Shown: positions 1 to 7,709 of the stretch, in pieces
Numbering within the stretch: the first letter of the stretch is position 1
Layout: the number at the start of each line of letters is the position of its first letter
Assembly (NCBI GenBank): GCA_028291055.1
Contig: JAQGIP010000027.1
Span: 24,144-88,143 of the forward strand
Direction of reading: 5' to 3'
From: Caulobacter sp.
Lineage (GTDB): Bacteria; Pseudomonadota; Alphaproteobacteria; Caulobacterales; Caulobacteraceae
Length of the DNA: 64,000 nucleotides
Notes under the pieces: model-generated
Databases searched by the model: none
The model's input: only the letters and a program-made list of their open reading frames with translations
Told to the model about the DNA's origin: nothing
Position numbers and translations under genes: made by a program

Positions 1-2
1 TG

Positions 3-251
3 CGCACCGCCGACGGCGTCTCACCGGTGAAGGTCGGCGCGGTGTCGGCTTCGCTGCTGGCCTTCATGCTGGTCTACGCCGTCGTCTTCAGTGTCGGCGG
101 CCTCTACATCCTGCGTCTGTTCGCGGCGGGTCCGGCGCTCGCCGGGCTCCAGGAGCCGGCGCCCGGCCTTGCCCGAGCCCCCGGATCGGCGCTGTCCGCC
201 GCGCCCGATGAGGGCGAGCTGGAAGCCGATCCCAGAGAGGGAGACGCGTGA
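3..251 (+). CDS. cydA: Cytochrome bd ubiquinol oxidase subunit I, C-terminal fragment
   Basis: The window opens inside a reading frame that encodes the last 82 residues of subunit I of a bd-type quinol oxidase, a membrane terminal oxidase that oxidises quinol and reduces O2. Visible are the LRTAD-like RTADGVSPV segment just before the last helix, a hydrophobic transmembrane segment (about residues 18-36 of the fragment) and a Pro/Ala-rich cytoplasmic tail. The TGA stop overlaps the cydB ATG by one base, so the two are translationally coupled. The 5' part lies outside the window. Identity rests on this motif together with the unmistakable cydB that follows. Confidence 0.85.
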   Translation, partial: RTADGVSPVKVGAVSASLLAFMLVYAVVFSVGGLYILRLFAAGPALAGLQEPAPGLARAPGSALSAAPDEGELEADPREGDA

Positions 252-1276
252 TGAGCCTCGACCTGCCCCTCATCTGGGTCACCCTGATCGCCGTGGCGGT
301 CATGCTCTATGTGCTGCTCGACGGCTTCGACCTCGGCATCGGCATCCTGTTTCCCTTCGCCCGCTCCGACGAAGACCGCGACACCATGATGGCCGCCATC
401 GCCCCGGTATGGGACGGCAACGAGACCTGGCTCGTCCTCGGCGGCGGCGGGCTGCTGGCCGCCTTCCCGGCGGCCTACGCCGTGGTGATGCCCGCCTTCT
501 ATCTGCCCATCATGCTGATGCTGATGGCGCTGATCCTGCGCGGCGTAGCCTTTGAGTTCCGCCTGCACGGGCGCAAGCGCGGCAAACCCTTCTGGACGGC
601 CGCCTTCGCCGGCGGCTCCTTCCTGGCCGCGATCGCCCAGGGGTTGGTGCTGGGCGGCTTCATCCAGGGCGTGACGGTCCGCAACGGCGCCTTCGCGGGC
701 GGTCCCTTCGATTGGCTCAGCCCCTACAGCATCCTCACCGCCGCCGGCGTGGTGGCCGGCTATGCGCTGCTGGGGGCCGGCTGGCTGGTCTGGAAGAGCG
801 AGGGCGAGCTGCACGGCGACGGACTCCGCTGGGCCCGGCGCGCGCTGGTCGCGGTGGCCGCCCTGCTGGGCGCCGTCAGCCTGGCGACCCTGATCGTCCA
901 TCCCCAGATCGCCGCCCGATGGGGGCTCGGCCATCCGGGCGTCGACATCGCGCGGCTGGCGGTCCACCTGCCCATCCCGCTGCTCGGCCTGGCCGGGCTG
1001 GCGCTGGCCGGCTGGGGCGTTTGGAAGGGCTCCCACCGCCTGCCCTTCGCGGGCGGGGCGGTCGTCTTCCTGTCCGGCTATCTGGGGCTGGCCGTCAGCT
1101 TCTTTCCCTATGTGGTCCCCTACGCCCTGACCTTCCGCCAGGCCGCCAACGTCGACAGCGCGCTCAGCCTGATGCTGATCGGCATCGTCATCCTGCTCCC
1201 GGCCATCCTGGGCTACACCGTGTGGGTCTATTGGCTGTTCAGGGGAAAGGCGCCGGCCGGTGGCGGTTACCATTGA
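251..1276 (+). CDS. cydB: Cytochrome bd ubiquinol oxidase subunit II
   Basis: 341-residue polytopic membrane protein, the expected length for CydB, which pairs with CydA to form the heme-containing quinol oxidase. The N-terminus LPLIWVTLIAVAVMLYVLLD followed by GFDLGIG and the WDGNETWLV motif are hallmarks of the family. About eight hydrophobic segments run through the protein. An upstream in-frame GTG at 248 exists, but the ATG at 251 is preferred because it overlaps the cydA stop (TGATG). Its 3' end overlaps a small DUF2474 gene, completing a cydA-cydB-small subunit operon. In alphaproteobacteria such enzymes include both high-affinity and cyanide-insensitive (CIO) types. The DUF2474 partner is more typical of the CioAB-like branch (family knowledge, not shown here). 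Confidence 0.95.
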   Translation: MSLDLPLIWVTLIAVAVMLYVLLDGFDLGIGILFPFARSDEDRDTMMAAIAPVWDGNETWLVLGGGGLLAAFPAAYAVVMPAFYLPIMLMLMALILRGVAFEFRLHGRKRGKPFWTAAFAGGSFLAAIAQGLVLGGFIQGVTVRNGAFAGGPFDWLSPYSILTAAGVVAGYALLGAGWLVWKSEGELHGDGLRWARRALVAVAALLGAVSLATLIVHPQIAARWGLGHPGVDIARLAVHLPIPLLGLAGLALAGWGVWKGSHRLPFAGGAVVFLSGYLGLAVSFFPYVVPYALTFRQAANVDSALSLMLIGIVILLPAILGYTVWVYWLFRGKAPAGGGYH

Positions 1277-1418
1277 ACCCCAGGGTCCGCCCGGGCCCGA
1301 TGAGCCGCCCACGCCCCTGATCCAGCGGCTGGCCTGGTTCGTGGGCATCGCGTTCGCCGCCGCGCTGGCCACGGCCATGGTCGCCTATGCGCTCAAGGCG
1401 CTGTTGCCGGCCCACTGA
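1260..1418 (+). CDS. DUF2474-family small membrane protein of the bd oxidase
   Basis: A 52-residue ORF with a GTG start at 1260, overlapping the end of cydB by 17 bases. A purine-rich AGGGGAAAGG lies about 10 bases upstream of the GTG. The product has a Pro-rich N-terminus ([16 protein letters not shown]) and one transmembrane helix with the pattern [18 protein letters not shown] followed by AYALKALL, matching the DUF2474 family found directly after cydB in many Proteobacteria. By analogy with CydX/CydH it is probably an accessory single-helix subunit of the oxidase; that role is inferred from position and topology. Confidence 0.8.
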   Translation: MAVTIEPQGPPGPDEPPTPLIQRLAWFVGIAFAAALATAMVAYALKALLPAH

Positions 1419-1437
1419 TCCGGCTATTTCAGGCCCC

Positions 1438-2088
1438 ATGAAAGCCGACTGCCGCCTCTATCTGATCACCCCGCCCAGCCTGACCGACCTGGCCGGCTTC
1501 GCCCACACCCTGGCCCAGGCGCTGGAGGCGGGCGACGTGGCGGCCCTGCAGATCCGCCTGAAGGATGCGCCCGACGACGTCATCGCCGCCGCGGTCGATG
1601 TGCTTTCGCCGGTCTGCCTGTCGCGCGACGTGGCCGTCATCCTCAACGACCGCCCCGACCTCGCCGCGCGGCTGGGCTGCGATGGCGTGCATGTGGGCCA
1701 GGAGGACGCCTCCTATGACGAGGCGCGCCGGGCGATGGGCAAGGACAGGATGGTCGGCGTCACCTGCCACGACAGCCGCCACCTGGCCATGGAGGCCGCC
1801 GAGGCGGGGGCCGACTATGTGGCCTTCGGCGCCTTCTATCCCACCGCCACCAAGGACGCCCCCACACAGGCCGAGCCGGACATCCTCACCATCTGGCAGG
1901 AGACAATGCAGACCCCCTGCGTCGCCATCGGCGGCATCACCGTGGCCAACGTCCAGCCCTTGGTCGTGGCCGGCGCGGACTTCGTGGCGGTGTCCGCCGG
2001 CGTCTGGTCCCACGCCCAGGGTCCGGCCGCCGCCGTGGCCGCCTTCAACGCCGGGATCGCGGCGGGGCTGAAGGCGCGCGCAAGCTAG
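1438..2088 (+). CDS. thiE: Thiamine phosphate synthase
   Basis: 216 residues, the normal ThiE length. The enzyme joins HMP-pyrophosphate and thiazole phosphate to give thiamine phosphate in the cytoplasm. The beta-alpha barrel signatures are readable in order: LYLITP near the N-terminus, LQIRLKD (usually LQLRxK), [25 protein letters not shown] (usually a Ser where Thr stands), [11 protein letters not shown] and a phosphate-binding AIGGI near the C-terminus. ATG 1438 is chosen over the longer frame because the barrel begins at once after it. It follows the cyd operon by 19 bases and may be cotranscribed. The LQIRLKD and GVTCHD variants are mild departures and occur in alphaproteobacterial homologues. 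Confidence 0.92.
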   Translation: MKADCRLYLITPPSLTDLAGFAHTLAQALEAGDVAALQIRLKDAPDDVIAAAVDVLSPVCLSRDVAVILNDRPDLAARLGCDGVHVGQEDASYDEARRAMGKDRMVGVTCHDSRHLAMEAAEAGADYVAFGAFYPTATKDAPTQAEPDILTIWQETMQTPCVAIGGITVANVQPLVVAGADFVAVSAGVWSHAQGPAAAVAAFNAGIAAGLKARAS

Positions 2089-2224
2089 GCCGCAAACGAT
2101 TATGGCTTGATTGCGGCCCCTATTGGGTTAGATATTGCTAAATCTCGCGGTCACGGTCCGCTGAGCGGTAAATATTACCAAAACTTCATTGTCCTCCGGC
2201 ACGCCCTGGCCTTAGACCTTAGCC

Positions 2225-2545
2225 ATGCCTGGGGACATGGACAGCGGCTATTCTTCAGCGCCATTCGGGCGAGCCCCGCCCGTATCCGACGACCCGCCGA
2301 TGTCGCGGCGCCTGCGCAATCGCCTCCACACCGCCGGCATCCACACCCTCGACGACCTGCGCCGCTATGTGGCCGCCGACGGCGGCTGGAACCGCCTCTG
2401 CGCCCGGCCCCAGATGGGCCCGCGCCTGATCGGCGAGGCCGCCGCCCTGTTGGGCCAACGCAACCCCCTGCGACCCGAAGATCCGCCCACCGCACGCTGC
2501 CCTCATTGCGGCCACTGGATGGAGCCGGGACAGCACCCGGCCTGA
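2225..2545 (+). CDS. Hypothetical protein with HhH-like segment and CPHC motif
   Basis: 106-residue ORF with strong GC preference at third codon positions, supporting real coding. I do not recognise the family. Residues 28-75 read RLHTAGIHTLDDLRRYV ... MGPRLIGEAAALL, which resembles the helix-hairpin-helix fold of the RNA polymerase alpha C-terminal domain (GI.TL.DL pattern). The tail holds a CPHCGHWM half zinc knuckle with a nearby His. A stretch of about 135 bases upstream is unusually AT-rich for this genome and probably carries its promoter. A DNA- or protein-binding role is a guess; the function is unknown. Confidence 0.55.
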   Translation: MPGDMDSGYSSAPFGRAPPVSDDPPMSRRLRNRLHTAGIHTLDDLRRYVAADGGWNRLCARPQMGPRLIGEAAALLGQRNPLRPEDPPTARCPHCGHWMEPGQHPA

Positions 2546-2614
2546 CCCTTGCCGCCCCGCGAACCGGGGCGTAGCGTTCGTTTCAGAGGAAACGAACATC
2601 GGGGGGGACTGAGC

Positions 2615-3016
2615 ATGCGTCTGCGGCTCGCAGTGTGCCTTGCGTGCTTCTTCGGCCTGGCCACCACGGCCGCCGCCGAAAACTGGAAGGCCGCGTCCGA
2701 CGGGACGCTTTACGACACCGACTTTGTCCGCAAGGACGAGACCACCGGCCTGATCGTCCTGCGCATGGCGACCGGCGGCCGGGCCGGCGCGCCCTATGCC
2801 GGATGGCCGAAATCCAAGTCGCCGGTCATGCTCTATGCGGTGGACTGCGATAACGACCAGTATCTGGACCTGGGCCTCGACTTCGACGGGACCCACGGCC
2901 TGCCCAAGGGCTGGCGCAAGACCGAGAAGGGCCCCGGCATCAAGGACGGCCTCGGCGCGGTGGGGCTTGCGGTGTGCGCGGGCAAGGACACCGTGCCGAA
3001 GGTGGCGCTGCCCTAG
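2615..3016 (+). CDS. Secreted hypothetical protein, possibly surface-adhesin-E-like
   Basis: 133 residues starting at ATG 2615 (MRLRLAVCLACFFGLATTAAA), a classical Sec signal peptide with a probable cleavage after TTAAA. The mature part contains W-K-A-A, a D-T-L/Y-D-T-D strand pattern, a YAVDCD segment and two well-separated cysteines that could form a disulfide. The repeating beta-strand pattern with YAVDC and a GW near the end is reminiscent of the Surface-adhesin E fold, but the match is weak by eye. A longer in-frame start at 2549 would hide the signal peptide and is rejected. It is probably periplasmic; function unknown. Confidence 0.65.
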   Translation: MRLRLAVCLACFFGLATTAAAENWKAASDGTLYDTDFVRKDETTGLIVLRMATGGRAGAPYAGWPKSKSPVMLYAVDCDNDQYLDLGLDFDGTHGLPKGWRKTEKGPGIKDGLGAVGLAVCAGKDTVPKVALP

Positions 3017-3180
3017 GCTCGAAGCCTCCAGCCGCCCGCGACGAGATCGGCAGGCATCACCACGCCGCCATGACCGCCGCCCTCACCGGCGAGCTGGCGG
3101 CGCAGGCCGATCCGAAGGTGTTGATCAAGCTCCTGGCCCCGCTTTTCCAGCAGTTGTTGGACGGCTAGCCAGCCACGCGC

Positions 3181-3222
3181 GGTCCTCCCCAGCCGGGTCG
3201 CTTGGGCGACCCTGGGGAGGAC
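3181..3222. repeat. Short GTCCTCCCCAG hairpin, deletion form of the 215-bp palindrome
   Basis: The 323-base gap 3017-3339 contains one clear structure: GTCCTCCCCAG (3182-3192) and its complement CTGGGGAGGAC (3212-3222) bracketing GGGTCGCTTGGGCGACC, itself a small hairpin. The right half matches the right ends of the large palindromes at 17041-17068 and 60250-60276, so this looks like a copy that lost its interior. It lies between a secreted protein gene and efp and could act as a terminator. The rest of the gap holds only a very short open frame (3070-3168) that I do not accept, and presumably the efp promoter. Confidence 0.75.
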
Positions 3223-3339
3223 GCGCGCCAGCCTGGCTCGGCCTTCCAACATCCCCTCAGCCCCCTGCCTTGCCTTAAGCCCCCCTCGCCGTTAGGTTCC
3301 GCCGCCTTTCCGGCCCCCTGCCTCCTCCCCGCGAGCTCC

Positions 3340-3906
3340 ATGAAAATCAACGCCAACCTGATCAAGCCCGGTGTCGTCATCGAGCACGACGGCGGCCTGT
3401 GGGCGGCGGTCAAGGTGAACCACGTGAAGCCCGGCAAGGGCGGCGCCTTCGCCCAGCTGGAGCTGAAGAACCTCGTCGACGGCCGCAAGCTGAACGAGCG
3501 CTTCCGCGCCGAAGACACCGTCGAGCAGATCTTCCTGGAGCGGCGCGACTACACCTTCCTCTACCGCCAGGACGACACCCTGGTGTTCATGGACGCCGAG
3601 ACCTACGAGCAGATCGAGCTCGACATCGACTTTGTCAGCGAAGACCAGGCCCAGTTCCTCCAGGACGGCATGAAGGTCCAGGTGCAGAGCCACGAGGAAA
3701 AGGCCATCGGCATCCAACTGCCCGACCACGTCGTGCTGACGGTCGTCGAGGCCGACGCCACCTTGAAGAACCAGACCGCGCAGTCGTCCTACAAGCCCGC
3801 CAAGGCCGACAACGGCATGCGCATCCTGATCCCGCCCTATATGGAAGCGGGCGAGCGGATCCTCGTTTCCACTGAGACGGGCGAATACGTCCGCCGGGCA
3901 GACTGA
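3340..3906 (+). CDS. efp: Translation elongation factor P
   Basis: 188 residues, the standard EF-P length. EF-P binds between the P and E sites of the ribosome and relieves stalling at polyproline. Domain I carries the loop [10 protein letters not shown] with Lys33 at the tip, the residue that is post-translationally modified in many bacteria. Domains II and III follow ([21 protein letters not shown]; the last strand holds the [19 protein letters not shown] signature). ATG 3340 starts the canonical [11 protein letters not shown]; the longer frame is 5' untranslated. The stop is two bases before the downstream phosphatase ATG, so they form an operon. No epmA/epmB is present in this window, so the modification route cannot be told. 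Confidence 0.97.
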   Translation: MKINANLIKPGVVIEHDGGLWAAVKVNHVKPGKGGAFAQLELKNLVDGRKLNERFRAEDTVEQIFLERRDYTFLYRQDDTLVFMDAETYEQIELDIDFVSEDQAQFLQDGMKVQVQSHEEKAIGIQLPDHVVLTVVEADATLKNQTAQSSYKPAKADNGMRILIPPYMEAGERILVSTETGEYVRRAD

Positions 3907-3908
3907 TC

Positions 3909-4706
3909 ATGGCCACTCCCTCTACCCTCATCGCGGTGATGATCGATGCGGCCCGCAAGGCCGGCCGGGGCCTGTCGCGCGATTTCGGCGAAGTGTCCGA
4001 ACTGCAGGTGTCCAAGAAGGGCGCGGCCGACTTCGTCACCGCCGCCGACATCAAGGCCGAGCAGGTGGTCTTCGAGATCCTGCTGAAGGCGCGGCCCGGC
4101 TACACCTTCCTGGGCGAGGAACGCGGCTTGGTCGAGGGCACCGACAAGACCCACCGCTGGATCGTCGACCCCTTGGACGGCACCACCAACTTCCTGCACG
4201 GCATCCCCCACTTCGCGACCTCCATCGCGCTGGAACGCGACGGCCAGGTGGTGGCGGCCGTCATCTACAATCCCGCGACCCACGACCTGTTCTGGGCCGA
4301 GAAGGGCAAGGGCTGCTTCTTCAACAATGAAAAGCGCCTGCGCGTCGCCGCGCGCACCAAGATGGAAGAGGCCGTGCTGGCCACCGGCATCCCCTTCCTG
4401 GGCAAGCCCGGCCACGCCCAGTTCCTCAAGGAACTGCATCAGATCAGCCAGCGGGTCGCCGGCGTGCGCCGCTTCGGCGCGGCGTCCCTCGACCTGGCCT
4501 GGGTCGCGGCGGGGCGTTTCGACGGCTATTGGGAGCGTGGGCTCGGCGCCTGGGATATCGCGGCGGGCCTGCTGATGGTCACCGAGGCCGGCGGCAAGGC
4601 CAGCGATATCGAGGGCGGCGACACGGCGCTGACCAGCGGCTCGGTGCTGGCGGCCAATATGGAACTGCACCCGCAGATCATGGAACGCCTGCGCGCGGCG
4701 GGCTAA
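3909..4706 (+). CDS. suhB: Inositol monophosphatase family protein
   Basis: 265 residues, family length. It belongs to the Mg-dependent, Li-sensitive phosphatases (inositol-1-phosphatase / SuhB). Metal-binding motifs are intact: GEE within FLGEERG, the signature WIVDPLDGTTNFLHGIPHF and the C-terminal GAWDIAAG. It starts two bases after the efp stop and is surely cotranscribed. Members act on myo-inositol phosphate, histidinol phosphate or as rRNA-transcription factors, so the exact substrate is not settled by sequence. Confidence 0.92.
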   Translation: MATPSTLIAVMIDAARKAGRGLSRDFGEVSELQVSKKGAADFVTAADIKAEQVVFEILLKARPGYTFLGEERGLVEGTDKTHRWIVDPLDGTTNFLHGIPHFATSIALERDGQVVAAVIYNPATHDLFWAEKGKGCFFNNEKRLRVAARTKMEEAVLATGIPFLGKPGHAQFLKELHQISQRVAGVRRFGAASLDLAWVAAGRFDGYWERGLGAWDIAAGLLMVTEAGGKASDIEGGDTALTSGSVLAANMELHPQIMERLRAAG

Positions 4707-4736
4707 GGCTGAAGCGCCGCCCTCCCCCCCACCTTC

Positions 4737-4861
4737 CGTCATCCCCGGACTTGTTCCGGGGACCCATGCACACGGGCAGCGAAGGTGAGCCGCTGAGCGT
4801 CGGTGCGTTATTCCCTCAAGCGCCGTGTTCCTGGGTCGCCGCAACAGGTCCGGCGATGACG
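4737..4861. repeat. CGTCATCCCCGGAC-type long inverted repeat
   Basis: A 125-base imperfect palindrome just past the phosphatase stop. The left arm begins CGTCATCCCCGGACTTGTTC and the right arm is its complement with several mismatches (ends in GTCCGGCGATGACG). This type of CGTCATCCC(C/G)G element is widespread in alphaproteobacterial intergenic space. It sits between convergent genes, so a bidirectional terminator role is plausible but not shown. Confidence 0.7.
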
Positions 4862-4887
4862 TCTTTGTGAAATTCAGGGTCTCGCCG

Positions 4888-4927
4888 GGAGCGCCGCTCC
4901 GATTCCATCAGAGCGGACAACGCTCTA
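4888..4927. repeat. Partial copy of the 104-bp TAGAGCG/CTCTA element
   Basis: Forty bases, GGAGCGCCGCTCCGATTCCA then TCAGAGCGGACAACGCTCTA, match one end of the longer elements at 14837 and 39180. The terminal CTA is the stop codon (TAG on the minus strand) of the small membrane protein gene that ends here. Only the GGAGCGG hairpin half is present; the GAAGTGGAAACCGG half is missing. Confidence 0.75.
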
Positions 4928-5080
4928 GGCCCTCAGCACGATCAAGACCGCCAGCGCCCCCAGGGCGAAGGCGATGAGCCCGGCCACCAGCACGGCGGCC
5001 AGGTCATGGGGCCAGGCGGCGCGTGAACCGGCCTTGGCTTTGAGCGTCTCGTTGCGGCGTTGACCCGCGGCGTCCGACAT
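4925..5080 (-). CDS. Small single-helix membrane protein
   Basis: 51 residues, ATG at 5080 (MSDAAGQRRNETLKAKAGS) followed by a 20-residue hydrophobic helix (LAAVLVAGLIAFALGALAVL) and a short IVLRA tail. It is divergent from the phosphodiesterase gene, and its TAG stop is the end of a dispersed repeat. Codon use is GC3-rich as in real genes here. I do not recognise the family; single-pass N-in topology is suggested by the basic N-terminus. Confidence 0.5.
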   Translation of the reverse strand: MSDAAGQRRNETLKAKAGSRAAWPHDLAAVLVAGLIAFALGALAVLIVLRA

Positions 5081-5128
5081 CTGACTCTCCCCGATAAGCA
5101 CCTGCGGCAGTTGCGCGCGGAGAGATTG

Positions 5129-6232
5129 ATGTTCGATGAAGAACACAGGCGCCGGTTGAGTCGGCGCGCGGTGGCCGCCGCCGCGCTCGCGATCCCCGCC
5201 CTGGCCTCCGCCAAACCGAGGACTCCCATGCGCCCGCCCATCACCCCGCCCAGGCGGCCCATCGTCATCGCCCATCGCGGGGCCAGCGGCGAGCGGCCGG
5301 AAGAGACCCGCGCCGCCTATGAGCTGGCCATCGATCAGGGCTGTGACTTCATCGAACCGGACCTGGTGGCCACCAAGGATGGCAAGCTGGTCTGCCGCCA
5401 CGAAAACAACGTCGCCGAGACCACCGACGTCGCCGCCCGCCCGGAATTCGCGGCGCGCCAGACCACCAAGATGATCGATGGCGCCAGCCTCACCGGCTGG
5501 TTCACCGAGGACTTCACCCTGGCGGAGCTGAAGACCCTGCGCGCGCGGGAGCGTCTGCCTGCGCTGCGCCCGGCCAGCGCGGCCCATGACGGCCAGGAGC
5601 CCATCCTCACCTTCGCCGAGGTCTGCGCCATCGCGCGCGAGGGGACCAAGCGGACCGGCCGCGTGATCGGCGTCTATCCGGAGATGAAACACCCCACCCA
5701 CTTCGCCGGGCTTGGCCTGGGGCTGGAGCAGCGGCTGCTGGAGGCGCTCAAGGCCGAGGGGCTGAACAGCGCCGGCGCCCCCGTCTTCGTCCAGTGTTTC
5801 GAGGTCGGCGCTCTGGCCTGGTTTCGCACCCGCAGTCCCGTGCGCCTGGTGCAGCTGGTCAGCGGCGAGGGCGGCCCCGCCGACAAGCCCGGCGTCAGCT
5901 ATGCCCAGATGACCACGCCGGCGGGCCTGAAGGCGATCAGCGCCTATGCCGACGGGCTGGGGCCCGACAAGGCGCAGGTGATCGTGGCCCGGGGCGGCGC
6001 GCTCGTCGCGACCCCGCTGGTGGCCGACGCCCATGCGGCGGGGCTGGTGGTGCACCCCTGGACGGTGCGGGCGGAGAACCTGTTCCTGCCGCCGCATCTG
6101 TGGGTGGGGACCGATCCCAAGGCGCGCGGCCATGTGGAAGCGGTCTACGCGGCCCTGTTCGCGGCCGGTGTCGATGGACTGTTCAGTGACTTTCCGGGGC
6201 TCGCCGCCGAGGCGCGGGCCGCGCTCGGGTAG
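5129..6232 (+). CDS. Glycerophosphodiester phosphodiesterase, exported
   Basis: 367 residues. GlpQ-type enzymes hydrolyse glycerophosphodiesters to glycerol-3-phosphate and an alcohol, usually in the periplasm. The catalytic strand IVIAHRGASGERPEET is intact, followed by a metal-site pattern E-P-D (FIEPDLVATKDGKLVCRHE) in place of the usual E-x-D. The C-terminal half ends with DGLFSDFP, as in GlpQ. ATG 5129 gives MFDEEHRRRLSRRAVAAAAL, a twin-arginine-like signal, so export by Tat is likely. The longer frame from 5060 has no better ribosome site. No glycerol-3-phosphate transporter is nearby. Confidence 0.9.
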   Translation: MFDEEHRRRLSRRAVAAAALAIPALASAKPRTPMRPPITPPRRPIVIAHRGASGERPEETRAAYELAIDQGCDFIEPDLVATKDGKLVCRHENNVAETTDVAARPEFAARQTTKMIDGASLTGWFTEDFTLAELKTLRARERLPALRPASAAHDGQEPILTFAEVCAIAREGTKRTGRVIGVYPEMKHPTHFAGLGLGLEQRLLEALKAEGLNSAGAPVFVQCFEVGALAWFRTRSPVRLVQLVSGEGGPADKPGVSYAQMTTPAGLKAISAYADGLGPDKAQVIVARGGALVATPLVADAHAAGLVVHPWTVRAENLFLPPHLWVGTDPKARGHVEAVYAALFAAGVDGLFSDFPGLAAEARAALG

Positions 6233-6235
6233 TCT

Positions 6236-6376
6236 CTACGGGTGGAGCACGACCGCCAAGGCTGTCAGCACCAGACCCGCCCAAAACGCCGCGCAGGCCA
6301 GCACCAGCCAGCTGACCGGCCGGACCTGAAAATTGGCATTGCCTTGCAGGCCGTTCGGCGACGGTGTCGGTCCCAT
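6236..6376 (-). CDS. Small membrane protein
   Basis: 46 residues from the ATG at 6376 (MGPTPSPNGLQGNANFQVRP) with one strongly hydrophobic helix (WLVLACAAFWAGLVLTALAV) and the end VLHP. A longer frame to 6424 exists. It converges on the phosphodiesterase gene with a 3-base gap. It has the same overall design as the 51-residue protein on the other side of that gene, though the sequences are not obviously homologous. Function unknown. Confidence 0.4.
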   Translation of the reverse strand: MGPTPSPNGLQGNANFQVRPVSWLVLACAAFWAGLVLTALAVVLHP

Positions 6377-6512
6377 GGCGTTTCCCCGCGACTCGGGATG
6401 TCTGGCTCCCGTGTTCACGCCCAATTAGCGCCCCAATGTGGGCGCCGCGCAAGCCCAATTCCGGTAGAGCTTGGCCCCTGCGTCCGAATGACTCACCCAT
6501 GACAAATATGTG

Positions 6513-6526
6513 AGTGAGCGATCACT
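6513..6526. promoter_or_regulatory. TetR-type palindromic operator candidate
   Basis: AGTGA-GCGA-TCACT is a perfect 5-4-5 palindrome, extended on the left as GTGAGTGAGCGATCACTT. It lies 53 bases before the KAS III-like start codon, in a locally AT-rich promoter region. Spaced GTGA/TCAC palindromes of this form are typical of TetR-family repressors, many of which control lipid genes. No tetR gene is in the window near it, so the regulator would act in trans. Confidence 0.5.
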
Positions 6527-6578
6527 TGCTATCCATCCGGCCTGCCCATAGTCTATCTCCAAATCAAGGCAGGGTTGC

Positions 6579-7709
6579 ATGAACCACCTTCGAGACGTCT
6601 TCATCACCGGTGTCGGCGCCCACCTCCCCGGCGCCCCCATCCCCAACGACCAGATGGAAGACCACCTCGGCCGCGTCTGCGGCCGCGACAGCCTGCTCGG
6701 CCGCCGCGCCCTGCGCTGGAACGGCGTCAAGACGCGCCACTACGCCATCGACGCCGAGGGCCAGGCCTTCGACAGCAACGCCGGCATGTGCGCCAAGGCC
6801 GTGCGCGCCGCCCTGGACGACGCGGGCCTGGAATCCCTGGACTATCTGGCCTCCGCCACCACCCAGGGCGACTGGCTGGTCCCCGGCCACGGCGTCTCCG
6901 TCCACGGCGAACTGGGCTGCGGCCCCCTCGAGGTAGCGAGCTTTCAGTCCGTCTGCGGCTCATCGCTGATGGCCGCCAAGGCCGCCTGGCTCAACGTTCG
7001 GGCCGGCGAGCACGAGGTCGCCGCCGCCTGCGCCGGTGAGTTCTCCAGCCGCTGGTTCCAGCCGGCCTTCTATGAGGGCACGAGCCTGGTCGACGCCAAG
7101 GGTCGCCTGGCCGCGGAGGCCGACTATCTGCGCTTCACCCTCTCCGACGGCGCCGGGGCCGTCCTGATGGAACCCAAGGCGCGACCCGACGGCCTGTCAC
7201 TGAAGATCGACTTCATCGACGTGGTCTCCCTGGCCGGATCCTTCGAGCCATGCATGTGGGCCGGGGCGCCCAGCGCCAGCCGCTCCGACCCGATGACCAC
7301 CTGGAGCCATGCCGGGCCCGTAGCGGCCCACGCCCAGGGCGCGGTGGCCCTGCTGCAGGATTTCGAACTGCTCAAGCGGGTGATCCGCGCCTGGGTCGGG
7401 GTCTATCTGAAGAAGGTGGACCAGGGCCGCATCGAGCCCGCCGCCATCGACCACCTGCTCTGCCACTATTCCGCGGAGTCCCTGCGCGAGGAGCTGATGG
7501 GGCTTCTGGAAGCCACCGCCGGGATGATCCCGCGCGAGAAATGGTTCTCCAACCTGCCCACCGTGGGCAATGTGGGTGCGGCCTCGATCTGGGTGATGCT
7601 GGAGGCCTTCCTGCGCGACGGGCGTCTGAAGCGGGGCCAGCGCGTGCTATGCGTGGTGCCGGAGAGCGGCCGCTCGCTGGTGGGCTTCATGATGCTGGAG
7701 GCGGTGTGA
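6579..7709 (+). CDS. KAS III-like beta-ketoacyl-ACP synthase / thiolase-fold condensing enzyme
   Basis: 376 residues with the two-lobed thiolase fold of ketosynthase III. The nucleophile is Cys126 in FQSVCGSSLMAAKAAWLNV; His296 lies in DHLLCHYSAES and Asn331 in TVGNVGAASIWVML, so the Cys-His-Asn triad of FabH-type enzymes is complete. Flanking motifs differ from housekeeping FabH (HQAN becomes CHYS and GNTSAAS becomes GNVGAAS), and the protein is longer than the ~320 residues of FabH. It is therefore probably a specialised condensing enzyme rather than the fatty-acid starter enzyme. Its TGA overlaps the ATG of the next gene. Substrates are unknown; a short or specialised acyl product is inferred. 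Confidence 0.8.
   Translation: MNHLRDVFITGVGAHLPGAPIPNDQMEDHLGRVCGRDSLLGRRALRWNGVKTRHYAIDAEGQAFDSNAGMCAKAVRAALDDAGLESLDYLASATTQGDWLVPGHGVSVHGELGCGPLEVASFQSVCGSSLMAAKAAWLNVRAGEHEVAAACAGEFSSRWFQPAFYEGTSLVDAKGRLAAEADYLRFTLSDGAGAVLMEPKARPDGLSLKIDFIDVVSLAGSFEPCMWAGAPSASRSDPMTTWSHAGPVAAHAQGAVALLQDFELLKRVIRAWVGVYLKKVDQGRIEPAAIDHLLCHYSAESLREELMGLLEATAGMIPREKWFSNLPTVGNVGAASIWVMLEAFLRDGRLKRGQRVLCVVPESGRSLVGFMMLEAV

Noticed and set aside
3070..3168. A 32-residue ORF (MTAALTGELAAQADPK...) between a secreted protein gene and efp
   Set aside because: Too short, no ribosome site, no recognisable pattern; helical bias could arise from GC-rich sequence.
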